From positions 1,148,989 through 1,212,988 of the forward strand of contig JH720310.1 in assembly GCA_000231825.2 (NCBI GenBank): a DNA stretch of 64,000 nucleotides, written 5' to 3'. The translations under genes and the position numbers were made by a program. Source of the DNA: Tetrahymena elliotti 4EA. Taxonomy: Eukaryota > Ciliophora > Oligohymenophorea > Hymenostomatida > Tetrahymenidae. This document shows, piece after piece, positions 14,791 to 26,503 of the stretch (position 1 is the stretch's first letter; the number at the start of each line of letters is the position of its first letter). Under the pieces are notes generated by a model. The model saw only the letters and a program-made list of their open reading frames with translations. It did not search any database and was not told where the DNA came from.

Positions 14791-15954
14791 TCACATAAAA
14801 AACAAAATACAAACAAAGAAAGCAAATTTGATGATTAGTACTGAGGATTTTTTACTTATATCAACAGTTTCTGTAAAATCTGTAGTTTTAATAATAGATT
14901 CAATCTTTCCAGCAAGATTATCAAAGACAGTATCTAAAACATTATTTTTATCGAGAGTAGTTCTTAAATAAAAGATGACTAAATAATCATTTTTGATATC
15001 AAAATAATTGTAGAAATGATGGACGCCATTAGAAGAGCGGTAATTTCCTTCATTTATTACCCAGTTTCCAAGTCCAAAGCTCAGCTTACCATCAGTAGCA
15101 TATTTCTCATTTGTTGGATGAACTTTCAAATTTCCTGTATAATCTTTTAGTATTGCGTCAACAGTACTTTTTTGTAAGATTTATTTGCCATTATAAACTC
15201 CTCCATTCATTAGCATTAACATAAAATTAGCATAATCAGTCATTTTAATTTTCATTCCATCAGCTACTGCAATGTTTATTCCTTCTTCACCATCAAAAGG
15301 AGTAAATCTAGCATTGGTCATCCCTAGAGGTGTTGCAAGAACATCCTAAAAAAGTTAATTAAACCCCTTACCAGAAACTTTTTCTGCAATTGCACCTGCA
15401 ATTTACATACCTATATCTCCATATAAAATTTATGTTCCTGGAGTATACTAAAGTTCCTCTCTTGTTAGTGTTTTGCCATTAACTGTACCTCCTTTAGCTA
15501 TTCCTATAACAGAATCTTAGAGACTTATATCCACTGCAAAGCACCATTCATCTACATATTAGAATCCATGAGTGTGGGTCATTAGCTAAAGTAGAGTAAC
15601 ATCATCAGCATTTTATTATGTAAACTCACCATTTTTGAAAAAATCAGATATTTTAGTTGAGAGACTAAGCTACCCTTGCTCAACTAACTTCATAATTGTA
15701 GTCATAGCAGGCCATTTACAGCCAGAAGCTATATGAATTGTGGAATCATCAGTATATGGGGAGACATTAGGGTTAGATAAATGCTCTTTAACTAACAAGG
15801 TCCCATTTTTAAGCTATACCATCCAACTAACTCTGCCATCCATAACATCCATATTCTTTTTAAGCTCATCTGTGACAACAGTGAATTTATGAGCATTTAT
15901 TTGTAATATCTAAATACTCAAACACAAAAATAACCAAAAAGTGATTTTAATCAT
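14791..15954 (-). CDS. Beta-lactamase-related serine hydrolase (class C / PBP4-like), secreted or membrane-anchored
   Basis: A single intronless frame of 387 codons from ATG (15952-15954) to TGA (14791-14793), with many in-frame TAG/TAA read as Gln. Residues 1-21 form a signal peptide (MIKITFWLFLCLSIQILQIN). The active-site SxxK motif is S77-G-C-K80 in HIASGCKWPAMT. It is followed by the family-typical LLQLMTHTHGF (~121-131) and YTPGTQILYGDIG (~170-182), where Tyr178 would be the second catalytic motif with Gly-Asp instead of the usual Ser-Asn. TPLGMTNARF and ADGMKIKMTDYANFMLML also fit the family. The third KTG/HxG motif is not clear. The last ~16 residues are hydrophobic after a small-residue stretch (KKSS), which fits a GPI signal or tail anchor. 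Members act as esterases, peptidases or lactamases; the substrate here cannot be told. Confidence 0.85.
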
Positions 15955-17286
15955 TAATATGAAATAAACTTTACTTACCAAATTTTATGTTTTTTTGTTA
16001 ATTTTTATCCTTTATAATTTATGAAAGAATCTCATCAGCGATTTAACAAATTTGACATCTGATTACTACGAATCACAACAATATTTTTTAATTTTCGCAT
16101 ATTTAAGTTAAAGAATTAAGATTTTCACCAGAAAAATCAAATCTTTAAATACTCCTGGAATTTAATTCGCAATTTTGCAAATGAAACTCTTTATTAGCCA
16201 TATTTTTCCAATTTAGCTTTTGATTTGGTTTTTTTCCTTTAATTTTATGGATTTTTATCAGTTTTTATCAAAATAAATTCTAGAAATAATTGTTAGCTAA
16301 AATAAGCCTACTTTCAACAAACTAACATGCTTTCTATTATATAATATGCTATTTTAAAATTTAATTATTATTGCTAATATTATTTTAAAATAATAAAATT
16401 TCTTCAAATTCTACTAATGTTTAAAAGAAACTATTTCAACTTCTTTTTTTTTAACCTTACAAAAATATTTGCCTCTTTTACACAAATTTCCTTTTATTAT
16501 TACAAACCAATATTTTTTCTAAAAACTCTATATTGAGTTTTTACATTTGTTTCAAACTTAGATTTTAAATTCACATAAAAAAATAAATTTAATGCTTACT
16601 TAACAATAAAATAATTTTTTTCTTCTTTTAGCTGAGCAATTTAAGATTTTTGAGTGGGAAATTCTAAAGTAAATAAATTATTGAAGATAAAAATTTCAAA
16701 TTTTGATGATTCAAAATAAATTTGGTTATCTTCTCAATTCTTCAAAACAAGATTTTAATATAATTGTGAATATAGAAATTATTAATATCAAGAAGAATAA
16801 TAATCTAATATTTAATTTATTTGTCTCCAATGTTAATTTTATTCAAAATTGTAAAAAAGTGTATTTTAGCTGTAGAAATTTTATTTGATTACTTTCCTTT
16901 CATTTCTTAACATTATTTTTGATCAATTTTTTGAATTATTTTGATTTTTTAACCCAGAAAGATTTTCATTAATATTTCTTTCTTTGAAATTGTATGAGTT
17001 GATACAATAATAAGCAATTTGTATTATCATATTAAAAAAAATATTGAAAAATAATAAAAATGATTGAGAGTTGATCGATTTGATATTTTCTGTTAATGAA
17101 AAATAAATGATATAATAGAATTAAACAGCATTTACCTAACTTGATGAGGTTAAAATAATTATTATATTTTTCTATAAATTTTAACATTCTTGTTTAAAGC
17201 AACTTATTTAGTATAAACTTAATGACTAAATGAAACAAATTTTCTTTAATAATTAAACTTTAAAATTAAAAGTGATTTTATTAAAG
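15955..17286. other. Spacer upstream of the hydrolase and LRR array G
   Basis: Divergent intergenic region, very AT-rich with T/A runs. A 61-codon frame at 16703-16888 has no recognisable pattern, and such frames are expected by chance when only TGA stops. The first exon of LRR gene G probably lies here but I could not place it. Confidence 0.4.
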
Positions 17287-18706
17287 ATTGAGCAAAATCG
17301 GATTTTTCGATGTTTAAGAAATAATCTCAAGTCTAGCAAAATGCAAACATCTATTGAAGTTAACTTTAAATTTAATGTAAAATTTTACTTTCATTCTAAA
17401 TAAAAGGAAATAGAGTACTTTAAATACTCTTAAATTTATTATCTAAAAAACATTCTCTTTTATATTTAAAATTAAATTTGAAGTCAGAAATAATAAATAA
17501 CAAACCAATATGATTTCAACTAAAAAAAGTTATAAATAGCTTAAATCGGAGAAATACTTTTTATGAAATATTTATTTAAATAAAAAAAATAGTTTTTATT
17601 TTTAAGCTGCTTTGTATTTAAAATAAAAATTGATCAAAAAATGTGTATTGGATTTAGGTCTGGAGAATGAGGGGGGTGATCAATTTCTTATATGCTATTA
17701 TTCTCAAGAAAATCTTTTATGTAATAAGTTTTATGTGAGCTTAATTTAAAGGCTAATTAAAGTTTAAAAATATATCTAATAAATTTATCTAATAACTGAT
17801 TTCTTTTTTAAACAATAAAAAAATAGGCAATGATATTGTTAAGGACTTTAGCAGTTAAATAATAAAACAACCTAATTTACTTGTTTTAACATTGAATTTT
17901 GTATGAATTTAATTAGATTAATTAATTAAATTTAAATTGATTTTAAAATATTTGTCATTTAGATTTAAAATTTTTTATTTTCAAATAAAATTAAAGCTTT
18001 AATAAAATTGGGAATGAGGGTGCTTCATATTTAAGTTCTATTTTACCAAAATACTTGAAGCTATAATCTTTGAAACTTAATCTTTAGTATTAAATTCAAA
18101 TTTTTCAAATTCAACATTTAATTTTACAAAATTGTTAAATTGTTACATATTTTAGATTAGTTAAAATTGGCAGTATCAAGAACTAAGCATTAGAGATAAA
18201 TTTTTCTTCGGAATAGTTAATATCAAATTAAATTTTAATTTTCAAAATGATTTTATAACCTTAAAAATTACTTTTTCAAAACATTATATTTTTTTCTTCA
18301 TAAAAAGCTAACCAAAAAAGCTATTAATAAATTATAGATTTCTTTTATTATATTTGAATAAACTAAAATAATTTACCAATTAATTAAAAGCTCAAATGAT
18401 ATCACTTTTTTAGGTACTTAAAAGTTAATCTCGAGCTTAAAGTAGTGTACAAGACTTTATACTTTAGAAATTGATTTAGGGTAATTTTTTTTTTGTATTA
18501 AATTAATTTTAATTAAAAAGATAATGGAAGAATTTTGTAAAAAATTAAATATAATTAAAACAGATAAAATGAAAATCATTATGTTTTTGCTTCAGCGTTA
18601 CTTTCAAGCATCTTTAAATTAAAAAAGCTTGTACTTTTTAAGTTGGAATTAGGAGAATATTCCTCAATTCAAGATTCAGATTTACTAGAATTTGAAGAGT
18701 AAGTGA
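17287..18706 (+). CDS. LRR gene G (exon-per-repeat), partly decayed
   Basis: Exons that each encode one LRR of ribonuclease-inhibitor type: 17287-17376 (SKIGFFDVQEIISSLAKC then KHLLKLTLNL), 17997-18086 (NKIGNEGASYLSSILPKY) and 18391-18480 (LISSLKQCTRLYTLEIDLG). All are exactly 90 nt, begin after AG with one leftover base and end with two leftover bases before GT, so they join in phase 2. A fourth unit, 18156-18245, has the right length and frame (KIGSIKNQAL) but lacks the GT donor and the usual Cys. A terminal exon at 18628-18706 also joins in phase and ends with TGA. The 621-nt intron after the first exon contains a transposase relic. No start exon was identified. It converges with the minus-strand LRR gene at 19078. 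The family may form curved solenoid binding proteins; no partner is known. Confidence 0.6.
17560..17770 (-). mobile_element. Relic of a Tc1/mariner-type DDE transposase
   Basis: On the minus strand, 17738 down to 17646 reads SHKTYYIKDFLENNSIQEID followed by HPPHSPDLNPI. This is the well-known block of Tc1/mariner transposases just before their last catalytic acidic residue (the family has PPxSPDLNPIE). Right after NPI the frame is lost; a +1 shift resumes with DQFFILNTKQLKNKN, as expected for the segment after the motif. No complete gene or terminal repeats were found around it, so it is a dead fragment. It lies inside the long intron between the first two LRR exons of array G, in opposite orientation to that gene. 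Confidence 0.75.
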
Positions 18707-19077
18707 ATGAATGAACTTAAACAAAATAAATCATGTTAGTAGTCATGGTTTTAGCCTGAGCTCAAATATATTATATCTAATATAAAATCTATTTAAATGA
18801 GGATAAGTATTTATTCTTTGTTTGTTTTTTTCCAACAATTAAATAAAACTTTGATTAATTGAAAGGTCCCATTTTACCTGATAACTACCACTACCCATTT
18901 TTATGCTTAAAAAAACTTTAAAATTGTTAAAAGGTTGTATATGATTTTTTTAATTTTTACAAAAAACTTACTTTGCTTTGAATAATTGTTTAAGAATTTA
19001 ATTTAAAATATAAAAAATGTATTTTAAAAACAATAATAAACAATATATAAATTTGCTGAGGATAAATTTAAGTTTAT

Positions 19078-21634
19078 TCATGTGGATTAAGTGTGATAAA
19101 CATGCTCTAATTAATCAATAAGCACCCATGAAAACTAATTTCTTTGTTTTCTTAAGTAAACTTCTTAATTTACCTATCCAAAGATTTTTAGAGTAGCTTT
19201 GATTAAAAGTAAAATTATTTAAATAAGATTAAATGCGTATTCTGTATTTTTTTTAAATAAAAATAAATTATTTCAATCAGATTATTTATCAAATAAAAAG
19301 CTTAAATACTTCAAAAATATTGTTTAAATGGCTTTACCTAATATATAGTAATAGTTAGTTAAGATTTTTGCATTAAGTTATTTATTAGCCAAACTACATC
19401 GCTCCTTACTCTCCTATGAAATTGTGGCTTTAAAAATTTAATAGACAATAATATGAATTTTTTTTTTAATTTACAAAAAAAATTCATTTGAAATAGATAG
19501 CTATTTATAATTTTACAATATTTACTTTAGATAAAGATACAAGTTTAAAAGATTAGGAAAATTTGCTAATGCTGAGCCTAACTTCAATACAAGATTGTCT
19601 TCAATATAATTCCAACTTAAAATTTATGAGTAAAATAAAGTAAGAAAAGAGAAAAATTTAATTTAAGTGCATTGAATCTTAAGTAACTAAATAAAATTAA
19701 ATAAAATAGAATGATTTTTACAAAAGTAGAAGTTCTAAACTTTGTAGATTAGAATTTTATGATAAAGAATGAACTAATTAACATGACCCACTTGCCAACA
19801 GATAGTTCCAACTTAATTTTTAAATTTAATTTTTGAAACAAAAAAATATGATAACAAAAACTGACTTTAAATACCCAAAATTCAGTTATATTTTAGAGAT
19901 ATTACTACATTAACTTAAAGATTCACCTAGAAAATGTAATTCTTCAGGGCCTATATTATTTCCCCTTTTAATTTGTTAAATTAATTCTTATGAGATTAAC
20001 TGATTTCTTAACAAAAAAGAAGCTTTTAAATATAAATGTTTTTACCCAAGGCCAAGATTTAGGCTTTTAATTTTTTTGCATTTAATTAATTATGAACCTA
20101 ATTCTAAGACACCTTATGCCTCAATTCTGTTATTGCTTTTTGTTTTTAAAAGTAAATATCTTTACATTAATACATTTAGTAATTAAATAAAACAATTTTT
20201 AGAGGGTAGTGTATAGACAAGACTAAAAATTTGTAAGTTTGATTAAATTATTTAAGTTAAAAAATTATTAACAATTTCATCAAAATTTTTGAAAAAGTTT
20301 ATCCCTCTCTAGAGCAAATAATTTTAATATATTTTTCATTCTAAAAACTAAAATATGAAATCATGATTATTTTTGATTTAGAAGAAATAGAAAGACAATA
20401 ACTTAATTAATATGTTCAACAATTTAAAAATAAATTTTGTCTGAAAAGATGTCAAATATTTTACCTTAAATCAACATGTAGATATTAAATATTTTAACAG
20501 TTTGTTAAATTAAACATTAAAAAGTAAACACCCTATGGACCAATATTGTTTTCACTTTTTATTTTTATAATTAAAGTAAATACTATTTATTAACATAATT
20601 ATTTAAGATATAATCAATATTAATATTTTTTTATGGAAAAAATCTTTACCCTAAACATATTTAAAAAGTTTTGAGTTAAATACAATTCTTTAAATCAGAT
20701 GTAAGACCAGAACTACCATTTGGTCCGATTACATTTTGGCTTTGATTATAAAAAATTAATCATTATCATTTTGGTTATTAAAAACCAATATTTTTAAAGC
20801 TAAATTAACATACATAATTAGGGTATTATGATTAAAAAATTTAATGTTGAATTACTATAAATTTAGATACAATTCTTTCAAATTAATTAATTTTCCTAGA
20901 GAAACACCCAATTCTTAAGCACCGAGAACACCAAATTTATTACCTCTTATTCATTTTATAAAATAAATCAAAATAACCTCACATATAATCTATTTAACAC
21001 ATTTATATAATAAATTTAATTTACATTAAGTCTAAAGAAAAAATCTAAAGACTTAAGCATTTTTGTAAGCCAAAGCTAAATTCTTATAAATGTTTATCTT
21101 CTATTTTATTGTGTCTATTTTATAATTAAATAAACAAATCAAAACAAAAAAAACAATAAAAACTTTTATTGTAAATAAAATTTTATTTTGATTCTGCTAA
21201 AAAAATTTAATTTAATCTTAAAAAATTAATCATTTATTAATAAAGGATTAAATTAATTTTGGTAAATTAAGCAAGTTTTTTGATTAAAAAACATCTTAAC
21301 TTTAAATTATTTTATTATAAAGTACAATTTACTCTAAGATTAGTGTTAAGTTTTAAAGATTGCTACAATTTGCCAAAGCAAGACAAATTGTTGAAGATTT
21401 TTATTCTATGATATTAGTACACCTAAAGTATAAAATAATTTTTTATCAAAAAGAAAATGTTACCAGCAATGAATTAGATAGAAATTAAAAAATTATTGAA
21501 AAATAAATTCAAAATTCTTGTTAATAATAATTTTATTCCAATTTTACGTTAAATCTAGTCTCAAATTTCTTAAATTAGTACATTTAGCTAAAGCAGATGT
21601 TAAATCCTCAAAGCTGTAAGATTGAAATTTGAAG
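19078..21634 (-). CDS. LRR gene A (exon-per-repeat), ten LRR exons plus terminal exon
   Basis: In transcription order the exons are 21548-21634 (87 nt), 21333-21422, 20856-20945, 20650-20739, 20465-20554, 20046-20135, 19875-19964, 19722-19811, 19526-19615 and 19338-19427, the last nine 90 nt each. A 64-nt terminal exon 19078-19141 ends in TGA. Each encodes one repeat of the form NxIGxxGxxxLxxxLxxCxNLxxLxLxL, for example NNIGPQGVYFLMFNLTNC and NKFGVLGAQELGVSLGKL. All boundaries are AG/GT and all junctions are phase 2. No TGA occurs in any LRR exon, so this array could be functional. The start exon, upstream of 21634, was not found. This is probably an RI-like LRR solenoid; no signal peptide or other domain is visible, so location and partner are unknown. 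Confidence 0.72.
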
Positions 21635-22713
21635 CTTTATCATTAAAAATAATTATTAAGAATTTTATATTAAAATTTATTAAAAATATTTTATGAATTT
21701 ATATTGTATCTCTTAATAAATTTAATAAAATTTTTAGTCAATTTCAATATAAAGCAAGAAATAAATTCATTACTCAAATCTAAAAAACTTTTAGCCTCTC
21801 AGGAAAATATAGACCTCTGTATGAGACTCTAACAAAGAACTTTAAAACTTTTGATAGTAAATAGTGAAAGTAGCTAATTTTGTATAATGCAAAAAGTGTA
21901 AAAATACTTCATTCAAATCTTTGTAATAGTCTTTTTATTCTTTTATTTTTTATATTTGATTATTACCCATTATTAATAAAAACAGTTATCTTTTTTTAAA
22001 AAATTATCAAATCTCTCTATTCCAAAATAAATTAGAAAAACAAATTAATCAATTTATTAATTAATTCAGTAATTTTTTATAAGCAAAATGCCATTCAAAA
22101 ATCTATTGATTTATGGTCATTATTTTTTTGAATGGCTTAACTAGAAAGAAAAAATTAATTTTAAAATATTTTTTATTGAATTTGATAAATAATAATTAAA
22201 AAAGTTAGCAATAAAAAAATACACAAATATATCTCAATAATGATCTATTCTCCATCAGAAAATTCTATTTTCCTATTAAATTATTAATTTTTTTTGTTAA
22301 TAATTTACATTTATATTTATTTAAATCTATTAACTATTGATTTATAATCAGTGATCAAGTGGAAAGAAAATAGCTTATTATCTTAAAATATTGGCAGACA
22401 TGTATGTAAATTTTATTTAAGATATGAATATCACTATTATAGTCTAAGAATATGCTGTCATTACATTAATTCAAGTAATATTGTCACAATATTTATTTAA
22501 AAGGTATGTCAGCCTATGAAGAGTTGACCAAAAATTCTTAATAACCTTGATTTAAAAATATTCAAAAAAATACATTTTTTCATATTAATTATGAATTAAT
22601 TTTTACATATTCAATTGATATCTAAACAAATATTCAAAAATAAATAAATAAATGCTAACATAAAAAATAAATTATTTTACAGATCTCAGTCTGTTACTTC
22701 AATTTTTATTAAG
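21635..22713. other. Spacer between divergent LRR genes A and B
   Basis: It lies between the 5'-most recognised exon of minus-strand array A and that of plus-strand array B. Start exons and promoters of both should be here but none is convincing. It contains the hairpin at 22090-22136. Confidence 0.4.
22090..22136. repeat. Short inverted repeat (12-bp arms)
   Basis: Arms GCCATTCAAAAA (22090-22101) and TTTTTGAATGGC (22125-22136) are perfect complements around a 23-nt loop. It lies in the spacer between divergent LRR genes. It could be a chance foldback in AT-rich DNA or the remnant of a small inverted-repeat element. Confidence 0.6.
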
Positions 22714-24627
22714 ATATAAATATATTTTAATTTTTATCCAATTAAAGTTACAAAACTCTAACTTAACTTCTCACTTAAATATTTATATTGATTTAAGGTA
22801 ATTATTAATCCTTCTTTAAAATAATCAAATATCTAAACTTTGATTTTTTCTCATATAAATAAATTTCAATAATAATTACTCATTTTTGAATAAGCAGACA
22901 TTAATCAATCAACAAATAATTATTTTGGGTTGATTTAATTCTAATTTTTATGTTTTTCTGATTCATTTAAATATTTCACTATAAAATATTTATTTTTATA
23001 ATTTTTTAAAAGGTCGAATTAAATTTGTGAAAATAAAGCATAAATATTAGGATCTGAGTTAAAAAAATGCTCTAATCTCTAAACTTTGACTCTTGAATTA
23101 AGGTAAAAATAGTGTTTTTATTGAGACAAATTTGTATTGGTTTACTTGATATTGATTTGTTTAGCTCATTATTTTATTTTTATTTGTTCTTTTCAGATTT
23201 CATTCAAATTTTTATGTTTTACTAAATATTCCTTTATAAAATTTATTTTAATGATTTTTGAAAAGTTCCAATAATATTGATGAAAAAGGAGTATAGGGAA
23301 TAGGATTTGGTTTAGCATAATGCTCTAATCTCTAAAATTTGACTCTTGGCTTAAGGTAAAAATAGAATTTGAATGTTAATTATTTATTTTTGAATAAATG
23401 AATAAAGACTTTAATTTATGAGTAATTAGTTGAATAACGAACTAATTTAGGTTCGTTCACTTGATATTTGTTTTATTCATTCATTTATTTATTCATTCTT
23501 TTCTGATTTAATTTAAATTTTTATGCTTTTTTCATTCTTTTAAATATTTCTTTGTTTAATGATTTTTCAAAGTTCCAACAATCTTGGTCAAAACGCTGCA
23601 TCAGGATTAGTTTCAGAGTTATCAAAATGCTCTAATCTCTAAACTTTGACTCTTGAGCTCTAGTAAAAATAATGTTTCAATTTTAATTATATATTTTTGA
23701 ATGAATTAATAAATAAATGTTTTAATTTAAGAGTAGCAGACTTAAAGACTTGATATTGGTTTAACTCATTCATTCATTTATTTTGATTTGTTTTAAATTT
23801 TTATTTTTTTTCATTTTAAATTTTTTTTTATTTAATAATTTTTGAAAAGTTCGTAAGATTGGTGAAAAGGGTGTATAAGGATTAGGATTTGAGATAGCAA
23901 AATGCTTTAATATCTAAACTTTGAATCTTTAACTCCAGTAAAAATTGTGTTTCAATGTTAATATAAATAAATGAAGACTTTTTGGTTGATTTATTAATTT
24001 TAATTCAAATTTTTATATTTTTCTCATCATTTTAAAAAAAGTGCCAATAATTTTGGTGACAATTGAGTATAAGGATTAATATCTGAGTTAGCAAAATGTT
24101 CAAATCTCTAAGCTTTGACTCTGAAACTAAGGTAAAAATAATGTTTCAAAGTTAATTATGAATTTTTAAATGAATGAATGAATAAAGACTTGATATTTGT
24201 CTGGCTCATTCATTAATCATTCATTTCAGATTTAATTCAAATTTTTAGATTTTTCTCAATCTTTAAATATTTCTTTAATCAAGATTTATTTTAATAACTT
24301 ATTTATAGGTGGACTCATTTAATGAGCACAAAAGGATTTGCATCTAATTTATCAAAATGCTCTAATCTCTAAACTTTGACTCTTGATCTAAGGTAAAAAT
24401 AGCGTTTCCATATTAATTAAGTCTTTTAGAATGAATAAATAAATAAAGATTTTAATTTCTCATATTAATTTTATAATTATGTAAAAGTTCCAATAGTATT
24501 GGTGAAAAGGGATTATAGGATTTAGGATCTGAGTTAAAAAAATGCTCTAATCTATAAGTATTAGATCTTGATCTTAGGTAAACATGTTTCAAAGTTAATT
24601 AAGCATTTTTAAAGACTTGAATTTATG

Positions 24628-24726
<99 letters not shown>

Positions 24727-25293
24727 GACTGACTGATTGATTGAGAAATTTGATTTGGCTTACTTAATATTTGCTTGGCCTATTTCCATTTTTATTTTTT
24801 ATTTTTAGTTTTTAATTCAAGTTTTATGCTTTTTCTCATTTTTTTTGTAAATATTTCATCAAAATAATAATTTGATAATCTTTTAAAAGTTTCAATATGA
24901 TTGGAGAAATGGATGCCTAATTATTCGGATTTGAGTTAGCAAAAGTCTCTAATCTCTAAACCTTGACTCTTAATATAAGGTAAAAATATTGTTTCAATTT
25001 TAATTATGCATTTTTTTAAGAAAAATAAATATTTTAATTTATGAGTAACTGACTTATTGGCAATTTTAGGTTGGTTTACATGATATTTATTTGTATGGTT
25101 CATTAATTAATTTTTATTGATTCTTTTCAAACTAATTCAAGTTTTTCTTTATGTTTTTCATATTTCTCAAATCAATATTTATTTTTTTTAAATTTTTAAA
25201 AGTTACAATAAAATTGGTTAATTGGGCATATAGAGATTTAGATCAAATCTAGTAAAGGCACAAAGAGTAGTTAAATTATCATTAAAATGTTGA
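22714..25293 (+). pseudogene. LRR gene B (exon-per-repeat), ten units, two of them broken
   Basis: Units: 22714-22797 (84 nt), 23013-23102, 23266-23355, 23573-23662, 23850-23937 (88 nt), 24042-24131, 24309-24392 (84 nt), 24488-24577, 24890-24979 and terminal 25203-25293 ending in TGA (25291-25293). Lengths not given are 90 nt. The recurring core is KCSNLQTLTLDL preceded by NxIGEKGxQxLG. Exon 23850-23937 has lost two bases and shifts frame, and exon 24042-24131 has an in-frame TGA after NNFGDN. The other eight are open and in phase 2. If both bad exons are spliced in, the gene is dead; if skipped, the frame survives because the remaining junctions are symmetric. Introns carry GAAT/ATTC tracts and a (CTAA)n array. 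The exon 3 copy NNIDEKGVQGIGFGLAQC is close to its neighbours, pointing to recent unit duplication. Confidence 0.65.
24628..24736. repeat. (CTAA)n microsatellite
   Basis: About 24 uninterrupted copies of CTAA, turning into CTGA/TTGA variants at the right end. It lies in the intron between LRR exons 24488-24577 and 24890-24979 of array B. A similar tetranucleotide array sits in an intron of array E at 62002-62090. Confidence 0.95.
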
Positions 25294-26503
25294 AATAATG
25301 ACTACTTTTAATGAAATATAACCCATTACTTTTTTTAAAATTATTAATAATTTCAACATAATCTTATTTTTTGTCTTGACCTTATCTTTAATTGCTATTT
25401 GGAAGTTGTTACTATTAAGTTGTTTGAGTCTATTGACTTCCTTATTAATTATTCTATAATACAGCTGAATTAACAACCTATTACTAGGTAATCAAAGGTT
25501 ATGTTATAACAGGAACCAACTACTATGGAGATAAAACATATTAAATGGGAACTTAAGATATTCTTCCTGGGGTTTACACTATTTGTTACTAAATAATAGA
25601 AATTATATTTATTTTCTATGTTGAGATTAATAAATTTATTTAAAAAGAAATAAAAAGTCAAGTTATTTTAAATTAAATGAAAATAATGATAAATCAAATT
25701 TAAAGATAAATAAAAAAGGATATTTTTAATTTATATTTTCAAATTAATTAAATTCAAATGGTTATTGTTGACAGAATTAAAAAATTCTGATTCAAAAATA
25801 TTTTTAGATTTTTGATTTGGCAAGAAATTGATTAATTTTATTGATTTGAAATAGATTTTTCAAATAATTGATGACATGCTATATAGCTGTTCCGAGTTTT
25901 TAAATATTGTCAATTGTGTTGCTAAGCATGGCGATATTGAGTGTATTTTTTATGCTTTAAAGTTAATTTTGTTTAGTAAATAGATTGTTCATTTTAGTCA
26001 AATTAATTTTCTGAAATTAAAAAAAAAATTAAATGTACACTGCAATTTTTCAAATTTTGAGAGTAAAAAAATTTTTTTAGAATAAATCATTTTTTTTCTT
26101 CAAAAATAAATAAATAAAAACCTTTTTATAAAATAAAAAAATATTGGATATAAATTAATTACAATAAAGATAGGTGGAATCTAAAATTAACAAAATAAAA
26201 AAAGTTATGATTGAATTATTTATGAATTAATGAGTAATTCATATTCATTGCAATAAATTCTTAAATTAGTATTTTTTCAAACATGCAAAATAAAAATATG
26301 TTCGTTTTATTGAATGTAATTAGCTTCAAAGAAAAGGAAAAATTGTAAACTATTAAATCTGTTTGATCTTTTTTTTGCTTTAAGAAAACTCAAAAAAAAA
26401 ATTAAATTTTTGATAAAAAATTAGAAATTAATTTATTAAGGTTCTTCTTAAGATTTGTTAATTAAAAATAAAAAGACAAAAAGAATCATCTCTTTATTTT
26501 ATT
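25294..26503. other. Spacer downstream of LRR B, possible coding remnant
   Basis: About 25460-25600 on the plus strand gives a protein-like run (GTNYYGDKTYQMGTQDILPG, then VYTICY), but I found no splice context or family, so no gene is called. Minus-strand frames over the same bases look like shadows. The rest is AT-rich with no recognisable feature up to the signal-peptide ATG at 26504. Confidence 0.35.

Noticed and set aside
16703..16888. 61-codon frame ending in TGA
   Set aside because: Low-complexity Asn/Ile/Lys composition, no splice context and no family pattern. Such frames are expected by chance with one stop codon.
23000..25000. CRISPR array or simple satellite for the regular ~250-bp repeats
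   Set aside because: The conserved part is an LRR-coding exon with splice sites, and the spacers are introns. There are no short direct repeats with unique spacers.
25067..25085. Possible chromosome breakage sequence (reverse complement TAAACCAACC...)
   Set aside because: Only the first 11 bases resemble the Tetrahymena 15-bp breakage motif, and the rest differs. Similar words recur in the LRR introns, and no telomere repeats are near.
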